Positions 31,637 to 42,145 of a stretch of DNA of 64,000 bases are shown here, piece by piece. The notes beneath the pieces were generated by a model. That model was not told the DNA's origin. It was given only the letters and a program-made list of their open reading frames with translations, and ran no database searches. Source of the DNA: Nostoc sp. TCL240-02 (GTDB lineage Bacteria > Cyanobacteriota > Cyanobacteriia > Cyanobacteriales > Nostocaceae); the NCBI RefSeq assembly GCF_013343235.1, contig NZ_CP040094.1:7187001-7251000 (forward strand), in the 5' to 3' direction. The translations under genes and the position numbers were made by a program. Position 1 is the stretch's first letter. Each line of letters starts with the position of its first letter.

Positions 31637-31980
31637 ATTATGAGAATTAAGAAATGCTTGCAGTGCGAGAGAAGCACTAACCATTTATTTTTTAACTCTC
31701 TGAATTCTCAATTATTTTTAAAACTACTGCGTTTAATGTATAAAATATTTTTTAGTTTACGTGTAGTGATGCCATCTCTACGGGATGGTAAGCATAGCTT
31801 GTTTCGTCTAAGGGTATGGCATTCATAGCCAACCAAATTTGTCAAAAATATTTAGCTAACAGTGTATTGAAGTTAACAACTCTAAAATTTATAGTTTTAA
31901 AGACTACTTATGAGTTATAAGTTATGATTTATGAGTTTTATTTCTAACTCCTAATTCCTAATTTTTTACCTGTACTGCTC
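31637..31980. other. Intergenic region before ftsW
   Basis: 344 bp. A low-complexity stretch near 31905-31970 holds repeated ATGAGTTATAAGTTATGA-like words and TCCTAATTCCTAAT, typical repeat debris of these genomes. A short 62-codon open frame at 31640-31828 shows no protein-like features. The ftsW promoter is presumed here. Confidence 0.4.
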
Positions 31981-33183
31981 GTGAATCTACACCGCCTCAT
32001 TCCAATTTTTGACAGTTCAGTTTCCAACTGGGCATTAGAAGCGCGGTTGTTGCGCTGGTTAACGTTGATTTGGCTGTTTGTCGGCTTGATAATGCTATTT
32101 TCAGCATCCTATCCCGTTGCTGACGCACGTCAAGGTGATGGATTGTACTACTTTAAGCGTCAACTGCTTTGGGTCTTAGTTTCTTTAATCGGATTTAATA
32201 TTATTGTTAATTTGCCGTTGCAGAAAATTTTGGGAGTATCCCATTGGTTTTTGTTGCTGTTTTTGGCATTAATTTTTGTCACACTGATTCCAGGATTGGG
32301 AAAAAAAGCTTTTGATGCAGCCCGTTGGATTGCGATCGGGCCAATTCCTATTCAACCTTCAGAATTAATTAAACCCTTTTTGGTGCTGCAAAGTGCGCGG
32401 CTTTTTGGTCAGTGGGAACGTATCAGTTGGCGGGTTCGCTTTGCTTGGTTGGGTATTTTCGGTTTGGTACTTTTAGGAATTCTTGCCCAGCCCAACTTAA
32501 GTACAACAGCACTTTGCGGTATGACTATTTGGCTAATTGCTCTCGCGGCTGGCTTACCTTACAAGTACCTAGGAGGAACAGCAATTGGCGGAGTAATGTT
32601 GGCGATACTCAGTATTAGCATAAAAGAGTATCAGCGTAAGCGGGTGATGTCATTCCTCAATCCTTGGGCGGATGCTACCGGAGATGGCTACCAGTTGGTG
32701 CAAAGTCTACTAGCTGTGGGTTCTGGTAGGACTTGGGGAGCCGGGTTTGGGCTTTCTCAACAAAAACTGTTTTATTTACCCATTCAGGATACCGATTTTA
32801 TTTTTGCCGTGTTCGCTGAGGAGTTTGGCTTTGTTGGCAGTATGGTGTTGTTGGCACTTTTAGCTACATTCGCCACTCTCGGATTAATTGTGGCGCTGAA
32901 GGCTAAAAATATAGTACATCGATTAGTAGCGATTGGCGTGACGATTTTGATGATAGGACAATCACTGCTCCATATTGGTGTGGCTACAGGTTCTCTACCA
33001 ACTACAGGCTTACCTTTACCCATGTTTAGTTATGGTGGTAATTCTATGATTGCTAGCTTAATAGCTGCTGGGTTGCTGATTCGGGTAGCACGCGAGAGTA
33101 ATGAAGCTGAGGTAGTACCGTTACGAAAACCCCTGTTTCAAAATGGGCGAAGACATCGGCGTTTTCAGAAAAATAGGAATTGA
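31981..33183 (+). CDS. ftsW: Peptidoglycan polymerase FtsW (SEDS family)
   Basis: 400 residues with about ten membrane helices. Family signatures are AARWIAIGPIPIQPSELIK in the first half and TDFIFAVFAEEFGFVG, then LPTTGLPLPMFSYGGNSM, near the end. SEDS proteins polymerise septal (FtsW) or lateral (RodA) glycan from lipid II. The final PMFSYGG and overall layout favour FtsW, but RodA cannot be fully excluded. The start is GTG at 31981. The C-terminal tail is short and basic (FQNGRRHRRFQKNRN). Division genes ftsQ and ftsZ lie 30 kb away and are not linked as in the classical dcw cluster. Confidence 0.88.
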   Translation: MNLHRLIPIFDSSVSNWALEARLLRWLTLIWLFVGLIMLFSASYPVADARQGDGLYYFKRQLLWVLVSLIGFNIIVNLPLQKILGVSHWFLLLFLALIFVTLIPGLGKKAFDAARWIAIGPIPIQPSELIKPFLVLQSARLFGQWERISWRVRFAWLGIFGLVLLGILAQPNLSTTALCGMTIWLIALAAGLPYKYLGGTAIGGVMLAILSISIKEYQRKRVMSFLNPWADATGDGYQLVQSLLAVGSGRTWGAGFGLSQQKLFYLPIQDTDFIFAVFAEEFGFVGSMVLLALLATFATLGLIVALKAKNIVHRLVAIGVTILMIGQSLLHIGVATGSLPTTGLPLPMFSYGGNSMIASLIAAGLLIRVARESNEAEVVPLRKPLFQNGRRHRRFQKNRN

Positions 33184-33234
33184 GCTAGTAGGAAATAGGG
33201 CAGGCAACCTTTCACAGCTTATCGAGAATGTGCC

Positions 33235-33269
33235 TAAGAGCCCCTTACCTTTGAGGTAAAGGGCTCTTA
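33235..33269. terminator. Strong bidirectional terminator overlapping a gene end
   Basis: A 16-bp stem with one mismatch: the left arm TAAGAGCCCCTTACCT (33235-33250) pairs with 33254-33269 across a TTG loop. It closes ftsW on the plus strand. On the minus strand the right arm and loop are the last codons of the convergent gene (FKSPLPQR), whose TAA stop lies at 33245-33247 in the left arm. Confidence 0.85.
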
Positions 33270-35527
33270 AATGAGTTAGGTAGAATTGGGTTAATGCTAG
33301 GTATAGGAGTAGGCACTACTTTTTTGAGGACTGTGATTACAAATCCTTTTTGCTGGGATGGTTGCTTATTAGATATATCATTAACTTGCAGCGTGATTTG
33401 AGGTGGGAAGGCTAGATTAACTGGAAACTGCTTTGAGTCACTTAATGCAACTTCATCGCCGTATGGCAGAAGTTTAACTTGAATATTTTCTTTTTCCCCT
33501 TCTACTCTCCAACTCAGGGTAGCAGTTTTTCCTTCGTCGAGAACCAGATTTGGTTGCTCACTACCGTTGATTGTGAAAAAAACAATCCTAAATGGTTTTG
33601 GTAAAATTTCTATTTTAGATTCAGTCTTTTTAAAACTAGTTTTTTGACTTCCATTAGAAAATGCTTTGATTTGAAAGGCAAACTTTCCTGCTTTATATGC
33701 AGGTATAGGAATATTTGTACATCGTAGCTCTTGATTTTGTTGTGTACATAGCTTTTTGAGCTTAGGGTCTGCAAGATTACCTTGATTAATTTTATAAGCA
33801 ATTGGTTCGCCGTAGGATGTCTCATCATCTGCACTACCACCAATTTGAATTTGTTGCAGCAGTAATGGACGCGCAATAGCCCAACTTAAAAGAATATTTT
33901 GACCTTTTGTATACTGTGGTTTATCTGTTTGAAAATTAACAACTTCAGCAATTGGTTTCTCAGCTATTTCTACTTGGGTTGTTTGGGTTACTAGTTGATT
34001 AGTTCGAGAAAATAATTGTATGCCATTTTGATAAGAGGCTTGTAACTGAAAAGTGTAATTTCCTTTTGTTTTCACTCCAGTTTTCACGTTACTACAAATA
34101 AGGTCTTGTTTTTCTTGTATCTGACAAAGAGGTGTACTTCCCTTACCCAGTGCTTCAGGAATGCCATTGCTAAAGTCATAAATAATAGGCTCAATGGGTT
34201 GGGAACCTTTAGCCGTCAGAACCAACTTTTGCAACTGTTTATAGTGGTGAATTTCCCAGTTCAAAGAAACCTCATCACCTTCAGTAATTTGAGAGTCTTT
34301 CGCACTAAAATTTTCTAATTTCAAAGGATCGGGATTTAAAATTTGCCAAAGGATGAATCCTATTCCTCCTAATAATCCCAAAATTGCCAAAATTAACAGG
34401 AGAAACTGCCACAAAGGACGGGGTTTCCATACCAAGTTGCCTTGAGGCAATGTGTTAGGTAGGGGTAAATTTTTTTGGTCTTTGATGTCGAGTTGAAAGT
34501 TAACCACTAGCCCTGCACCAAACCACGGTTTTCGCCACCAAGGTCTGGGTTTGACCGTCAAGTTGACTACAGCACTTCTATTTGGTAATAATCTTATTTC
34601 AGTCGGATCAAATTTGTAAGTATATAGTTCTTCTTCGTCTCGACTTTTTAAGCTTAATATCAGTTCGCGGACAATATTACCCTGGTTTGCTAGTGATAAT
34701 TCATACTTGCCTAGACTACGGCTAACTTGTCCCAAAATTGTATTAAGTTCTATATCTAAGCGATAATTTGTCGGAATTTGAATGTACACCAAGTCTAGCA
34801 GTACTAAGTCGGGAGAGTTCTCCGAATACAAGCGGATTGTAGGAGAATAGCTTCCTGCGAGTGTATCCCCAGGTGGGTGAAATTTCAACAAGATTTGACC
34901 TTTAGTACCAGGGTTGAGTTCTAGCGCAGTAGCTTCCGACACCAATCCAGAACCCTCGTATCCACTTGCGGGGTAATTAATTGTGAACCAGTCTTCATCT
35001 AAGTCGGAACAACTCAAACGGAACCTATCGACAAGATAAGAGCGATTATCAACTATAACCTCTACTTGCAGAGGCTCACTAGGATTGAAAATTAGCGGCT
35101 TGTTGGGGTTGGTGTTAGGTCTAATGGAAAATGTCGGGTCATTCACCCGAATTTCAGTCTGTTCTTGTAGCAGAACCTTAATTTGGTTTGGGAAGGTTAT
35201 GGGTGTATCTTGAGGATAATGTAGAGGTGAATCTACGACTAATGTATAGTCATAGGTTCCGGGAAGAGTGTTTGCGGCAATTTGAAACTCAAATTTTACT
35301 TCGTCGCTATTCTGTTGGGAAGCTAATGCTAAACTTTCTCTAGGAGAACTAGACCAACCAGTTAAATTTTGAAATACTTCGTCAAAAACAAAATGTAAGT
35401 CAATAACCGCATCTTGGTCTCCTTGATTGATTACAACAACATAGAGTTCAATGGTATCTCCTGGCATTCCAAATTGAATTCCAGGTGGGTTGATAATAAC
35501 TTGCAGTGGATTGAATTTAGCTTGCAT
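33245..35527 (-). CDS. Membrane protein with repeated Ig-like/beta-sandwich domains
   Basis: 760 residues from the start MQAKFNPLQVIINPPGIQFG. The N-terminal 370 residues are beta-rich, with Ig-like or CARDB/NEW3-like units (PGDTIELYVVVINQGDQDAV; PSEPLQVEVIVDNRSYLVDR; SLANQGNIVREL). A single membrane helix is at about 372-395 (WQFLLLILAILGLLGGIGFI). Three more sandwich-like units follow (EGDEVSLNWEI, KGQNILLSWAI and EGKTATLSWRV), the last pattern recurring about every 120 residues. There is no signal peptide, and no enzyme motif is seen. It lies 13 bp downstream of the Ig-WD40 gene, and the two share N-terminal architecture, so they probably form a complex. Function unknown. Confidence 0.7.
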   Translation of the reverse strand: MQAKFNPLQVIINPPGIQFGMPGDTIELYVVVINQGDQDAVIDLHFVFDEVFQNLTGWSSSPRESLALASQQNSDEVKFEFQIAANTLPGTYDYTLVVDSPLHYPQDTPITFPNQIKVLLQEQTEIRVNDPTFSIRPNTNPNKPLIFNPSEPLQVEVIVDNRSYLVDRFRLSCSDLDEDWFTINYPASGYEGSGLVSEATALELNPGTKGQILLKFHPPGDTLAGSYSPTIRLYSENSPDLVLLDLVYIQIPTNYRLDIELNTILGQVSRSLGKYELSLANQGNIVRELILSLKSRDEEELYTYKFDPTEIRLLPNRSAVVNLTVKPRPWWRKPWFGAGLVVNFQLDIKDQKNLPLPNTLPQGNLVWKPRPLWQFLLLILAILGLLGGIGFILWQILNPDPLKLENFSAKDSQITEGDEVSLNWEIHHYKQLQKLVLTAKGSQPIEPIIYDFSNGIPEALGKGSTPLCQIQEKQDLICSNVKTGVKTKGNYTFQLQASYQNGIQLFSRTNQLVTQTTQVEIAEKPIAEVVNFQTDKPQYTKGQNILLSWAIARPLLLQQIQIGGSADDETSYGEPIAYKINQGNLADPKLKKLCTQQNQELRCTNIPIPAYKAGKFAFQIKAFSNGSQKTSFKKTESKIEILPKPFRIVFFTINGSEQPNLVLDEGKTATLSWRVEGEKENIQVKLLPYGDEVALSDSKQFPVNLAFPPQITLQVNDISNKQPSQQKGFVITVLKKVVPTPIPSINPILPNSFKSPLPQR

Positions 35528-35540
35528 GTCATTGACTCTC

Positions 35541-37775
35541 TTATTTGATGCGGTGTAGTTTGACTTGAAAATCTTCACCACCACTAACAATCATGGTTCC
35601 TTGATTAGTTTTCAAATCGATACTATTGATTTTTTTGGAGCTTTGGTAAATTGTTTTACCTTCTGCTGCCTTTATTTTGTCGAGCTTATGTTCGGGAGTT
35701 AAGTACCAAAGCACTACTCGTCCATCATCGCCACCACTTACTAGCAAACCACCATCATCACTAAATGCTAGACTACGCACAGATGTTTTTGATGCTGGCC
35801 AGCGATCTATTGGCGAACAATTGAGTTCATTAACTTTTTCCTGCGGATTGGGATTTTTGGGAGTTTGGCACTGATTCAAATTCCAAATCGTAATGAATCC
35901 CGCAGAATCGGAGGTTGCTAGGATTTTTTCTGTCGAGTTAGGAACAAAAGCCAATCCCCAAATATAGTCTTCACGCCCAACTAATGGGTCTAGTTTTTCT
36001 AGATTTTGCACTGATAAACTTGGGAATTTTTTATCAGATTGAGTTGGGTTCCACTGCCACAAGATAAAACGCTTAAAGTTTCCGGCAATTACTAGAGTTT
36101 TGGCATCTGGGCTGAGATTTAATGCCCGGACTTGGAAACCTGATAGTTTCAATATACTTTGTACGTCGATAACTTGCGGTTCTGGCAGAAAATCGCTGTT
36201 AGGCGCTGATCTTGACCATACTCTAACTTTACCACTGCCATAGCCACTGAATAAGTTAAGTGAGTTTGAAGTGAAAGCTAAATCAAAGACGCGATCGCCT
36301 TTTGCTTTAGAATCTTTAAGGTCTTGAAGTTCGCTAATCTTTAGACCTGATGGTACATCTCTGAGTTCTATTACACCATTATCAAGACCAACGGCAACAC
36401 GATCATTTTGCAATGGCATGAAGCGTAAGACTTCTACAGCGTCATCGGTAATCGCCATTAGACCTTTGGGCTGTTGCCGTTGATCGCAAGCAACGGGTTG
36501 CCCGGCGTATGTTACTGTGTCATCGGGGTTTAAGCTATCAGCAGCAATTCTCCAAAGTCTTAATGTGCAATCATCTGAGCCACTGACAACAGATAAACCA
36601 ATACCACTAAAACGTACTGAGTTTACAGAACGTGTATGCATTATGTCTCTTGGTTGCAGTACTAATGCTAGAAGTGCAGCTAATAGTGCGATCGCAGCTA
36701 GCTGTAGCCACAGAGGTATAATTGGCAGGGTCTCCACTTCTAATGTCTGCGTGGCAGGGTCTGTACTCCCTAAACGTTGGTCGGATAATTCAGATTTAGC
36801 CTCTAATAAAAGAGTTTTACCGATTCCTACCCAAGGGCGTTTTGTTTTAACATCAAGGATGACCTTACTTGTCTCTCCTAAATGGAGATTGGCATTTTCA
36901 GGAAGCTTTTTGAAAGTACATTTTCGCCAGTCTCTACCCTGTACCTGGACATTAATTTGCTGGTTGAGGTTACTAGCGTTTTTAAATAGTAATTCAAAGG
37001 AAGCTGTATCAGATTTCCAGTCAGGCAACCATGCCGATTTACTAGGAATTTTGAGGTGTTTTTGGGTAATGTTAAAGTCTATAAAACCCACTGGTAAGAC
37101 TTCAATGTTGCCTTCAGCACTGTTTGGATAACCATTATTGCTAACAGCTTCAATAGTAAAAGGGTAATTTTGGCTGGGCGCTTGCACTACAGAAGGAGGT
37201 TGACATTGAAATGTGGCTTCTGCTAATCCACCTGGATCTAGAGATAATCGGCGTTCTGCACTACCTGCTAGCCAAGATGGATCAACGCCTGTAAAACGTA
37301 GCCCCACATCAGTTGGTTGTTGCCCCAAGTTCCGCACCCGTACTGGTATATCTACTGAATTGCGGGGATAAACTTGAAACTCTCGTACAGGCAATTCGAC
37401 ACTTAAGTGTGTTGGTCTGTTATCTCGTTCGATTTTCAGACGTAGTACAAGTCTGCACTGTTGTGCTAATTGCGGCGAAAAAATATTAACCATCAGGTTG
37501 ACAGTACCGACAAATCCTGGAATGGGTGTATTGAATATGAAGACTTGAAATATGGTACTGCTGCCTGGTGGTTTAGCTGCTGCCACCTCTGGTTCGAGTT
37601 GATACCATCGGTATCCAGTGTTCCGGGTTTCTCCGGCTGCGGTAATCTCTACCTGAAAATTGACAAAGCGATCGCTATCATTATTGACAGTTACCTCAAA
37701 TGATACAGGAGTATCACCTGGACGAAAAGTTAGGTTTTGAGTAGAAAGGCTGGCATTAATAACACTTTTTTCCAT
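35541..37775 (-). CDS. Ig-like/TM/WD40 membrane protein
   Basis: 744 residues. The N-terminal 340 residues hold two or three Ig-like or NEW3-type beta sandwiches (TFRPGDTPVSFEVTVNNDSD; VYPRNSVDIPVRVRNLGQQP). One membrane helix is at about 353-373 (LWLQLAAIALLAALLALVLQ). Seven WD-like units (from HTRSVNSVRFSGIGLSVVSG to the final GGEDFQVKLHRI) make one complete beta-propeller. Without a signal peptide, orientation is uncertain. The protein looks like a scaffold or sensor linking two binding platforms across the membrane. It is the first gene of a two-gene unit with the Ig-like partner downstream, and 828 bp of gene-free DNA lie upstream. Function unknown. Confidence 0.75.
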   Translation of the reverse strand: MEKSVINASLSTQNLTFRPGDTPVSFEVTVNNDSDRFVNFQVEITAAGETRNTGYRWYQLEPEVAAAKPPGSSTIFQVFIFNTPIPGFVGTVNLMVNIFSPQLAQQCRLVLRLKIERDNRPTHLSVELPVREFQVYPRNSVDIPVRVRNLGQQPTDVGLRFTGVDPSWLAGSAERRLSLDPGGLAEATFQCQPPSVVQAPSQNYPFTIEAVSNNGYPNSAEGNIEVLPVGFIDFNITQKHLKIPSKSAWLPDWKSDTASFELLFKNASNLNQQINVQVQGRDWRKCTFKKLPENANLHLGETSKVILDVKTKRPWVGIGKTLLLEAKSELSDQRLGSTDPATQTLEVETLPIIPLWLQLAAIALLAALLALVLQPRDIMHTRSVNSVRFSGIGLSVVSGSDDCTLRLWRIAADSLNPDDTVTYAGQPVACDQRQQPKGLMAITDDAVEVLRFMPLQNDRVAVGLDNGVIELRDVPSGLKISELQDLKDSKAKGDRVFDLAFTSNSLNLFSGYGSGKVRVWSRSAPNSDFLPEPQVIDVQSILKLSGFQVRALNLSPDAKTLVIAGNFKRFILWQWNPTQSDKKFPSLSVQNLEKLDPLVGREDYIWGLAFVPNSTEKILATSDSAGFITIWNLNQCQTPKNPNPQEKVNELNCSPIDRWPASKTSVRSLAFSDDGGLLVSGGDDGRVVLWYLTPEHKLDKIKAAEGKTIYQSSKKINSIDLKTNQGTMIVSGGEDFQVKLHRIK

Positions 37776-38603
37776 GCTATTATTTATACTATTTTATTAT
37801 TTTCCATAACTAATACTATTAAAAAATTAATATCTGCGAAAAAGTGACAATCGTTTTTTTGGTTTGATTATTCAAATGTATATATTTAATATTGATTGTG
37901 TAATAAATTTCTCAATTGATAAAAGTCATTTTCATAAAAGCTATATAGTATACTCAAATAGAAATTCATCAATTGGATATCTGTCGCAATTCCTAATAAA
38001 GCTTAGATAACCCAACTTTATGGGCGAAAAATTGAGTGTTTTTGAAAAAACCACCACAAAACCTGATTTTTAGTACCCATACCAGATATTTATTTAATAA
38101 CTCAGCAAAAATACATACTTATTATTGCTTTATAAAAGTAGCAACTTGCTATAAATAACTGAATGAGGATCGATAAATACGTAAAATTTTTGGTATAATT
38201 TTAACTATTTGTATAAGTAGCTATTTGGGCAAAACTCCTATATAAAGTATTTGCTTTAGTTATTGATATGTGTCCTCAAGCAAATATCTCTCAATTTTTG
38301 CTTGGAGGAGGCAAAAAAGGATACTAAATAAATCAGAGGCTACAATCTTCTGCTACTAGAAAAAATATAGTTGTATTTATAGATTGGCTTTTAAAGGGAA
38401 ACTCAAACTTCCGAAAAACTAATACTTCATATCAAGTTCTAGTGTACCGTTACAATCCAAATATCTCGGAAAATTTATATTTAATAGCTGGTGATTCTTT
38501 TTTAGAGTCTCTTTCGTTAGCTTTAAACCTTTAGAAGAGATATAATTATTTGTGGGCAAGATACACTAAATTTTTCCTAAAAAAGGTTAAATTCTTGACT
38601 CCA
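37776..38603. other. AT-rich intergenic region
   Basis: 828 bp with no convincing gene on either strand. It must carry the promoter of the Ig/WD40 unit (minus strand, near 37776-37900). No repeats or structured RNA recognised. Confidence 0.4.
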
Positions 38604-39236
38604 TTATCTTATCTTTTCCCTCACCCAAGTGCGAAAGGATTTCAGCAAAGCAATTTCCCCAGATGTTTTACTTTGCTCAATAAATCTGCTTATCTCGCTC
38701 ACTGATACTATAGGAAAGGCAATACTAAACTTACACTCGACATATTGTCCCTCTATCAACTTATAAAACTTTAAATTTTGCCCATCATATCTCCAAAGTT
38801 CAGTTACACCCAACGCTGAATAAATACCCAACTTGTTAACTGAACTGCTGGTAATGTCAATCTCAATTGCTAAGTCAGGCGGCGGGTCTGTTTCTAAATC
38901 TAAAGTTTGCTTACCTCTAATAGCTAGTTCATTCTGGATATAATAACAAGTATCTGGTTCTATTCCCCGCTTTGAGATTTTCCGCTTCAATGTTGTTGAA
39001 CCAGCGCTTATAATTTCAATTCCTAATTCTTCAGCTAAGACTAGAATAAAACGGTCAAATTTAATTTTGGGGTTTTCATGTTCAAAAAGTGGGGTCATAA
39101 TTTCTAAAATACCGCAGTCATAAGCAAAGCGAGAACCTCTATGCTCACCTGTATCTCTCAGCAAAGCTTCAAAAGTTTCCCAGCTAACGTTGTGTAAGAC
39201 TGTTCTTTGTTCCGCAATGTTTGACTTTACAAGCAT
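38604..39236 (-). CDS. Uma2-family (DUF820) putative endonuclease-fold protein
   Basis: 210 residues of the Uma2/DUF820 group, greatly expanded in cyanobacteria. The PD-(D/E)XK-like core is visible: GIEPDTCYYI, then PPDLAIEIDITSSSVNKLGI, then the conserved GVTELWRYDGQNLKFYKL. The N-terminal half carries RFAYDCGILEIMTP and HENPKIKFDRFI. Members have a restriction-endonuclease fold but mostly no proven activity. It sits alone between intergenic stretches, as such genes often do, and is not in an operon with sufS (267 bp apart). Confidence 0.88.
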   Translation of the reverse strand: MLVKSNIAEQRTVLHNVSWETFEALLRDTGEHRGSRFAYDCGILEIMTPLFEHENPKIKFDRFILVLAEELGIEIISAGSTTLKRKISKRGIEPDTCYYIQNELAIRGKQTLDLETDPPPDLAIEIDITSSSVNKLGIYSALGVTELWRYDGQNLKFYKLIEGQYVECKFSIAFPIVSVSEISRFIEQSKTSGEIALLKSFRTWVREKIR

Positions 39237-39503
39237 ATTACAATACTTTTTCCGTCACGATGTTAGATAAAATCCCGATAATTTTACATATATCATTAAT
39301 ATAATACTGACCCAAGTCTATTTCAAGCACTTGCCCAATCAGCTTGATAAAATTTCAATTAGTTCCAGTCGTGACAATATCATAAATTGTCTGAATGTTA
39401 TTGCCCACATATTCATTAAAATCCAGATAATTAAATTGTGCCAACTATTAGCAAGATATATTGCTGATATTTGGCACAATCCCTATCGGAATATTTTGTA
39501 ACT

Positions 39504-40766
39504 TTAAGCAAGGAAACCTGCAAAAAAGTCGAGGGTTTCTTTCAGTGCTTTGATGAAAATATCAATTTCTTCGCGGGTGTTGTAGAAAGATAGACTTGCT
39601 CGTGCGGTTGCAGCAAGACCTAAGTAACGGTGTAATGGTTGAGTACAGTGATGTCCAGAACGGATAGCAACGCCTTCTTGATCTAATAATGTAGATAAGT
39701 CGTTAGCGTGGACTTCTCCGGCGGTGAATGACGCAAGTGCAGCTCTACCTTCCTTTTTAGTATTTGGTTTGGGGCCGTAAATTCTAATTTGGGGAATTTG
39801 CTCTAATTGTTGGAACAAATAAGCTGTTAATTCTGCTTCGTAGGCGTGAATTTTATCCATACCGATACTGCTAAGATAATCTATTGCAGCACCAAGTGCG
39901 ATCGCTTCTCCAATTGCAGGTGTACCAGCTTCAAATTTATGCGGTAATTCTGCATAAGTGGAATGGTCTAAATACACCTCTGCAATCATCTCACCACCAC
40001 CAAAAAATGGTGGCATTGATTCTAATAATTCCAACTTGCCATACAGAAATCCTATCCCAGTTGGAGCGCACATTTTATGACCAGATGCTACCAACCAATC
40101 ACAATCTATCTTCTGCACATCTACAGGGTAGTGGGGAACACTTTGACAAGCATCAACTAAGAATTTAGCACCATATTTGTGTGCGATCGCACCAATCTCT
40201 TCCACTGGATTAATGCAACCCAAAGTATTAGAAATATGCACCACTGACACTAACTTTGTCTTTTCGGAAATCAGCTTTTTAAACTGTTCTAAATCAAAAG
40301 TTTCTTCTGGTGTTAATTCTACAAATTTTAATACTGCACCCGTTTTTCGCGCCACCAATTGCCAAGGCACAATATTACTGTGGTGTTCCATCACCGACAG
40401 AATAATTTCATCTCCAGGCTGCAAATTATTCATTCCCCAACTGTAAGCTACTAGGTTAATCGCTTCGCTGGCGTTGCGGGTGTAGACGATTTCTTGACGG
40501 GATGCAGCATTGATGAATTTGGCAACTTTATCTCTAGCACCTTCATAAGCATCGGTAGCTTTGGCGCTCAGGGAATGGGCACCTCGATGCACGTTAGCAT
40601 TATAGTGTTCGTAATAATCCCGTAGGGTATTTAATACGAATAAAGGCTTTTGCGATGTCGCCGCATTATCGAGATAAACCAGGGGTTTCCCGTTGACTTC
40701 CTGATGCAATATCGGGAAGTCAGCGCGAACTTTATCAGCAAGGGTTTTGGTAGAGGTGAAAGTCAT
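39504..40766 (-). CDS. sufS: Cysteine desulfurase SufS
   Basis: 420 residues, group II (SufS/CsdA) cysteine desulfurase, PLP-dependent. The PLP lysine is in [19 protein letters not shown] (about residue 228), and the catalytic Cys is in [16 protein letters not shown] (about 375). It begins like the family ([27 protein letters not shown]). It takes sulfur from cysteine and hands it as persulfide to the Suf assembly proteins. No sufE is adjacent. Last gene of sufBCDS, 14 bp after sufD, so it is in the same transcript controlled by SufR. Confidence 0.97.
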   Translation of the reverse strand: MTFTSTKTLADKVRADFPILHQEVNGKPLVYLDNAATSQKPLFVLNTLRDYYEHYNANVHRGAHSLSAKATDAYEGARDKVAKFINAASRQEIVYTRNASEAINLVAYSWGMNNLQPGDEIILSVMEHHSNIVPWQLVARKTGAVLKFVELTPEETFDLEQFKKLISEKTKLVSVVHISNTLGCINPVEEIGAIAHKYGAKFLVDACQSVPHYPVDVQKIDCDWLVASGHKMCAPTGIGFLYGKLELLESMPPFFGGGEMIAEVYLDHSTYAELPHKFEAGTPAIGEAIALGAAIDYLSSIGMDKIHAYEAELTAYLFQQLEQIPQIRIYGPKPNTKKEGRAALASFTAGEVHANDLSTLLDQEGVAIRSGHHCTQPLHRYLGLAATARASLSFYNTREEIDIFIKALKETLDFFAGFLA

Positions 40767-40780
40767 TAGTAGATTAGTTA

Positions 40781-42145
40781 TTACTCATTAGTCAGGGACT
40801 TGAGATTATTGACTGTGTTTAAAAGGATTTCTCGCAGAGAGGGAACTGGTATTTCGTTGATAACTTCAGCAGCGAAGGCGTTGATTAACAACTTCCGAGC
40901 ATCGTTTTCATCAATTCCCCGGCTTTGCAGATAGAATATTTCATCATCTTCCAATTGGCTAACGGTAGCACCGTGAGCGCACTTTACATTATCCGCAGTG
41001 ATTTCCAATTGGGGTTTGGTATCAACTCTGGCTTTCGATGATAGTAGCAAATTGCGATTCAACTGGGCTGCATTTGTCAACTGCGCTGGTTTGGGTACAA
41101 AAACTTTACCATTGAACACCGCATGAGCGCGATCGCCTACAATACATTTATGCAATTGATCGCTTGTACCGTGAGGATAGTTAAGTGCGATCACACTGTG
41201 AGTATCAGCTAACTGCTTACCAGAAATTATCGTCAAACCATTGAGAGTAGTTTGTGTCTGCTCACCAGTTTGCAAAATTTCCAAATTGTGCCGCGACAAC
41301 TTTGCACCCAAAGTTATGGCATGACAAGTATATCGACTATCACGGGACTGTGCGATCGCAGTTTTCCCAATATGAAAAGCCTCTGCACCTTCTTGCTCAA
41401 TCCTAGTGTGACTCACCTCGGCATTGTCACCAACCCAAACTTCCGTAACCGCGTTAGTTAAGTAAACTTCTTCCTTCGCGTCTTCGCGGTTCGTATACTC
41501 CTCAACCAACGTCACCTGGGAACCACTTTCCGCCACTACCAAACAACGAGGCTGCGAAATCGTCGCCGTCTCACCCACAACCGAAATAAACACCAAATGA
41601 ATTGGCGTTTCAACTACCACATTCTTCTTCACCCACACCACAGCTGCATCAGTTATCCCAGACGTATTGAGAGCAGTAAAAACCTCCTGCGCTCCCTCAG
41701 CTTGAGCTAAATACTGCTGCACAGCTTGCTGCTCAACCACAGACAAACCAGCCAAATTACTCACCACAATTCCAGATGGCAAATCTAAAACTGCTGATAA
41801 CTCCGGTGCAAAAACGCCATTCACAAATACCAAACGACTAGTAGCCGCTTCTGGCAAAATATCAAATTGTAGAGACGCGAATTTTCGCATCTCTACATTA
41901 TTAAATTGCACCTTTCGTAGAGACGACAAATCAGTAAATCGCCATTCTTCCTCGCGGGTGGTGGGAATAGTCGAGTGGCGTACCCAACTAGTAGCACCTT
42001 CACGTAATTCCTGTAACCATCCCTCTGTTTTAGGTGCAGTTACCTGATTTAACAATTCAGTTAGATAGGTATCTTTATCTAAGATTGATGTCAAACTGAC
42101 TGTATTTGAATTAGGTATTGCACTAGGAGATACTTGAATACTCAT
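40781..42145 (-). CDS. sufD: Fe-S cluster assembly scaffold protein SufD
   Basis: 454 residues of the SufB/SufD beta-helix family, partner of SufB and SufC in the SufBC2D complex that builds Fe-S clusters. Signatures are in the C-terminal half: [18 protein letters not shown], then [20 protein letters not shown] and [20 protein letters not shown]. Its start overlaps the sufC stop by one base at 42145. Near residues 83-93 the sequence [10 protein letters not shown] is encoded by a palindromic repeat element (41868-41897) that appears to have entered the gene in frame, and the protein is otherwise intact. Confidence 0.95.
   Translation of the reverse strand: MSIQVSPSAIPNSNTVSLTSILDKDTYLTELLNQVTAPKTEGWLQELREGATSWVRHSTIPTTREEEWRFTDLSSLRKVQFNNVEMRKFASLQFDILPEAATSRLVFVNGVFAPELSAVLDLPSGIVVSNLAGLSVVEQQAVQQYLAQAEGAQEVFTALNTSGITDAAVVWVKKNVVVETPIHLVFISVVGETATISQPRCLVVAESGSQVTLVEEYTNREDAKEEVYLTNAVTEVWVGDNAEVSHTRIEQEGAEAFHIGKTAIAQSRDSRYTCHAITLGAKLSRHNLEILQTGEQTQTTLNGLTIISGKQLADTHSVIALNYPHGTSDQLHKCIVGDRAHAVFNGKVFVPKPAQLTNAAQLNRNLLLSSKARVDTKPQLEITADNVKCAHGATVSQLEDDEIFYLQSRGIDENDARKLLINAFAAEVINEIPVPSLREILLNTVNNLKSLTNE
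41868..41897. repeat. Palindromic repeat element inside sufD
   Basis: TGTAGAGACGCGAA (41868-41881) is inverted at 41884-41897 with one mismatch and a 2-nt loop. It matches the dispersed element between atpH and atpG and is translated in frame as part of SufD. A further GTAGAGACGAC scrap lies close by, near 41917. Confidence 0.8.

Noticed and set aside
31640..31828. 62-codon frame after the histidine kinase
   Set aside because: AT-rich, no recognisable features, lies in repeat-like debris.
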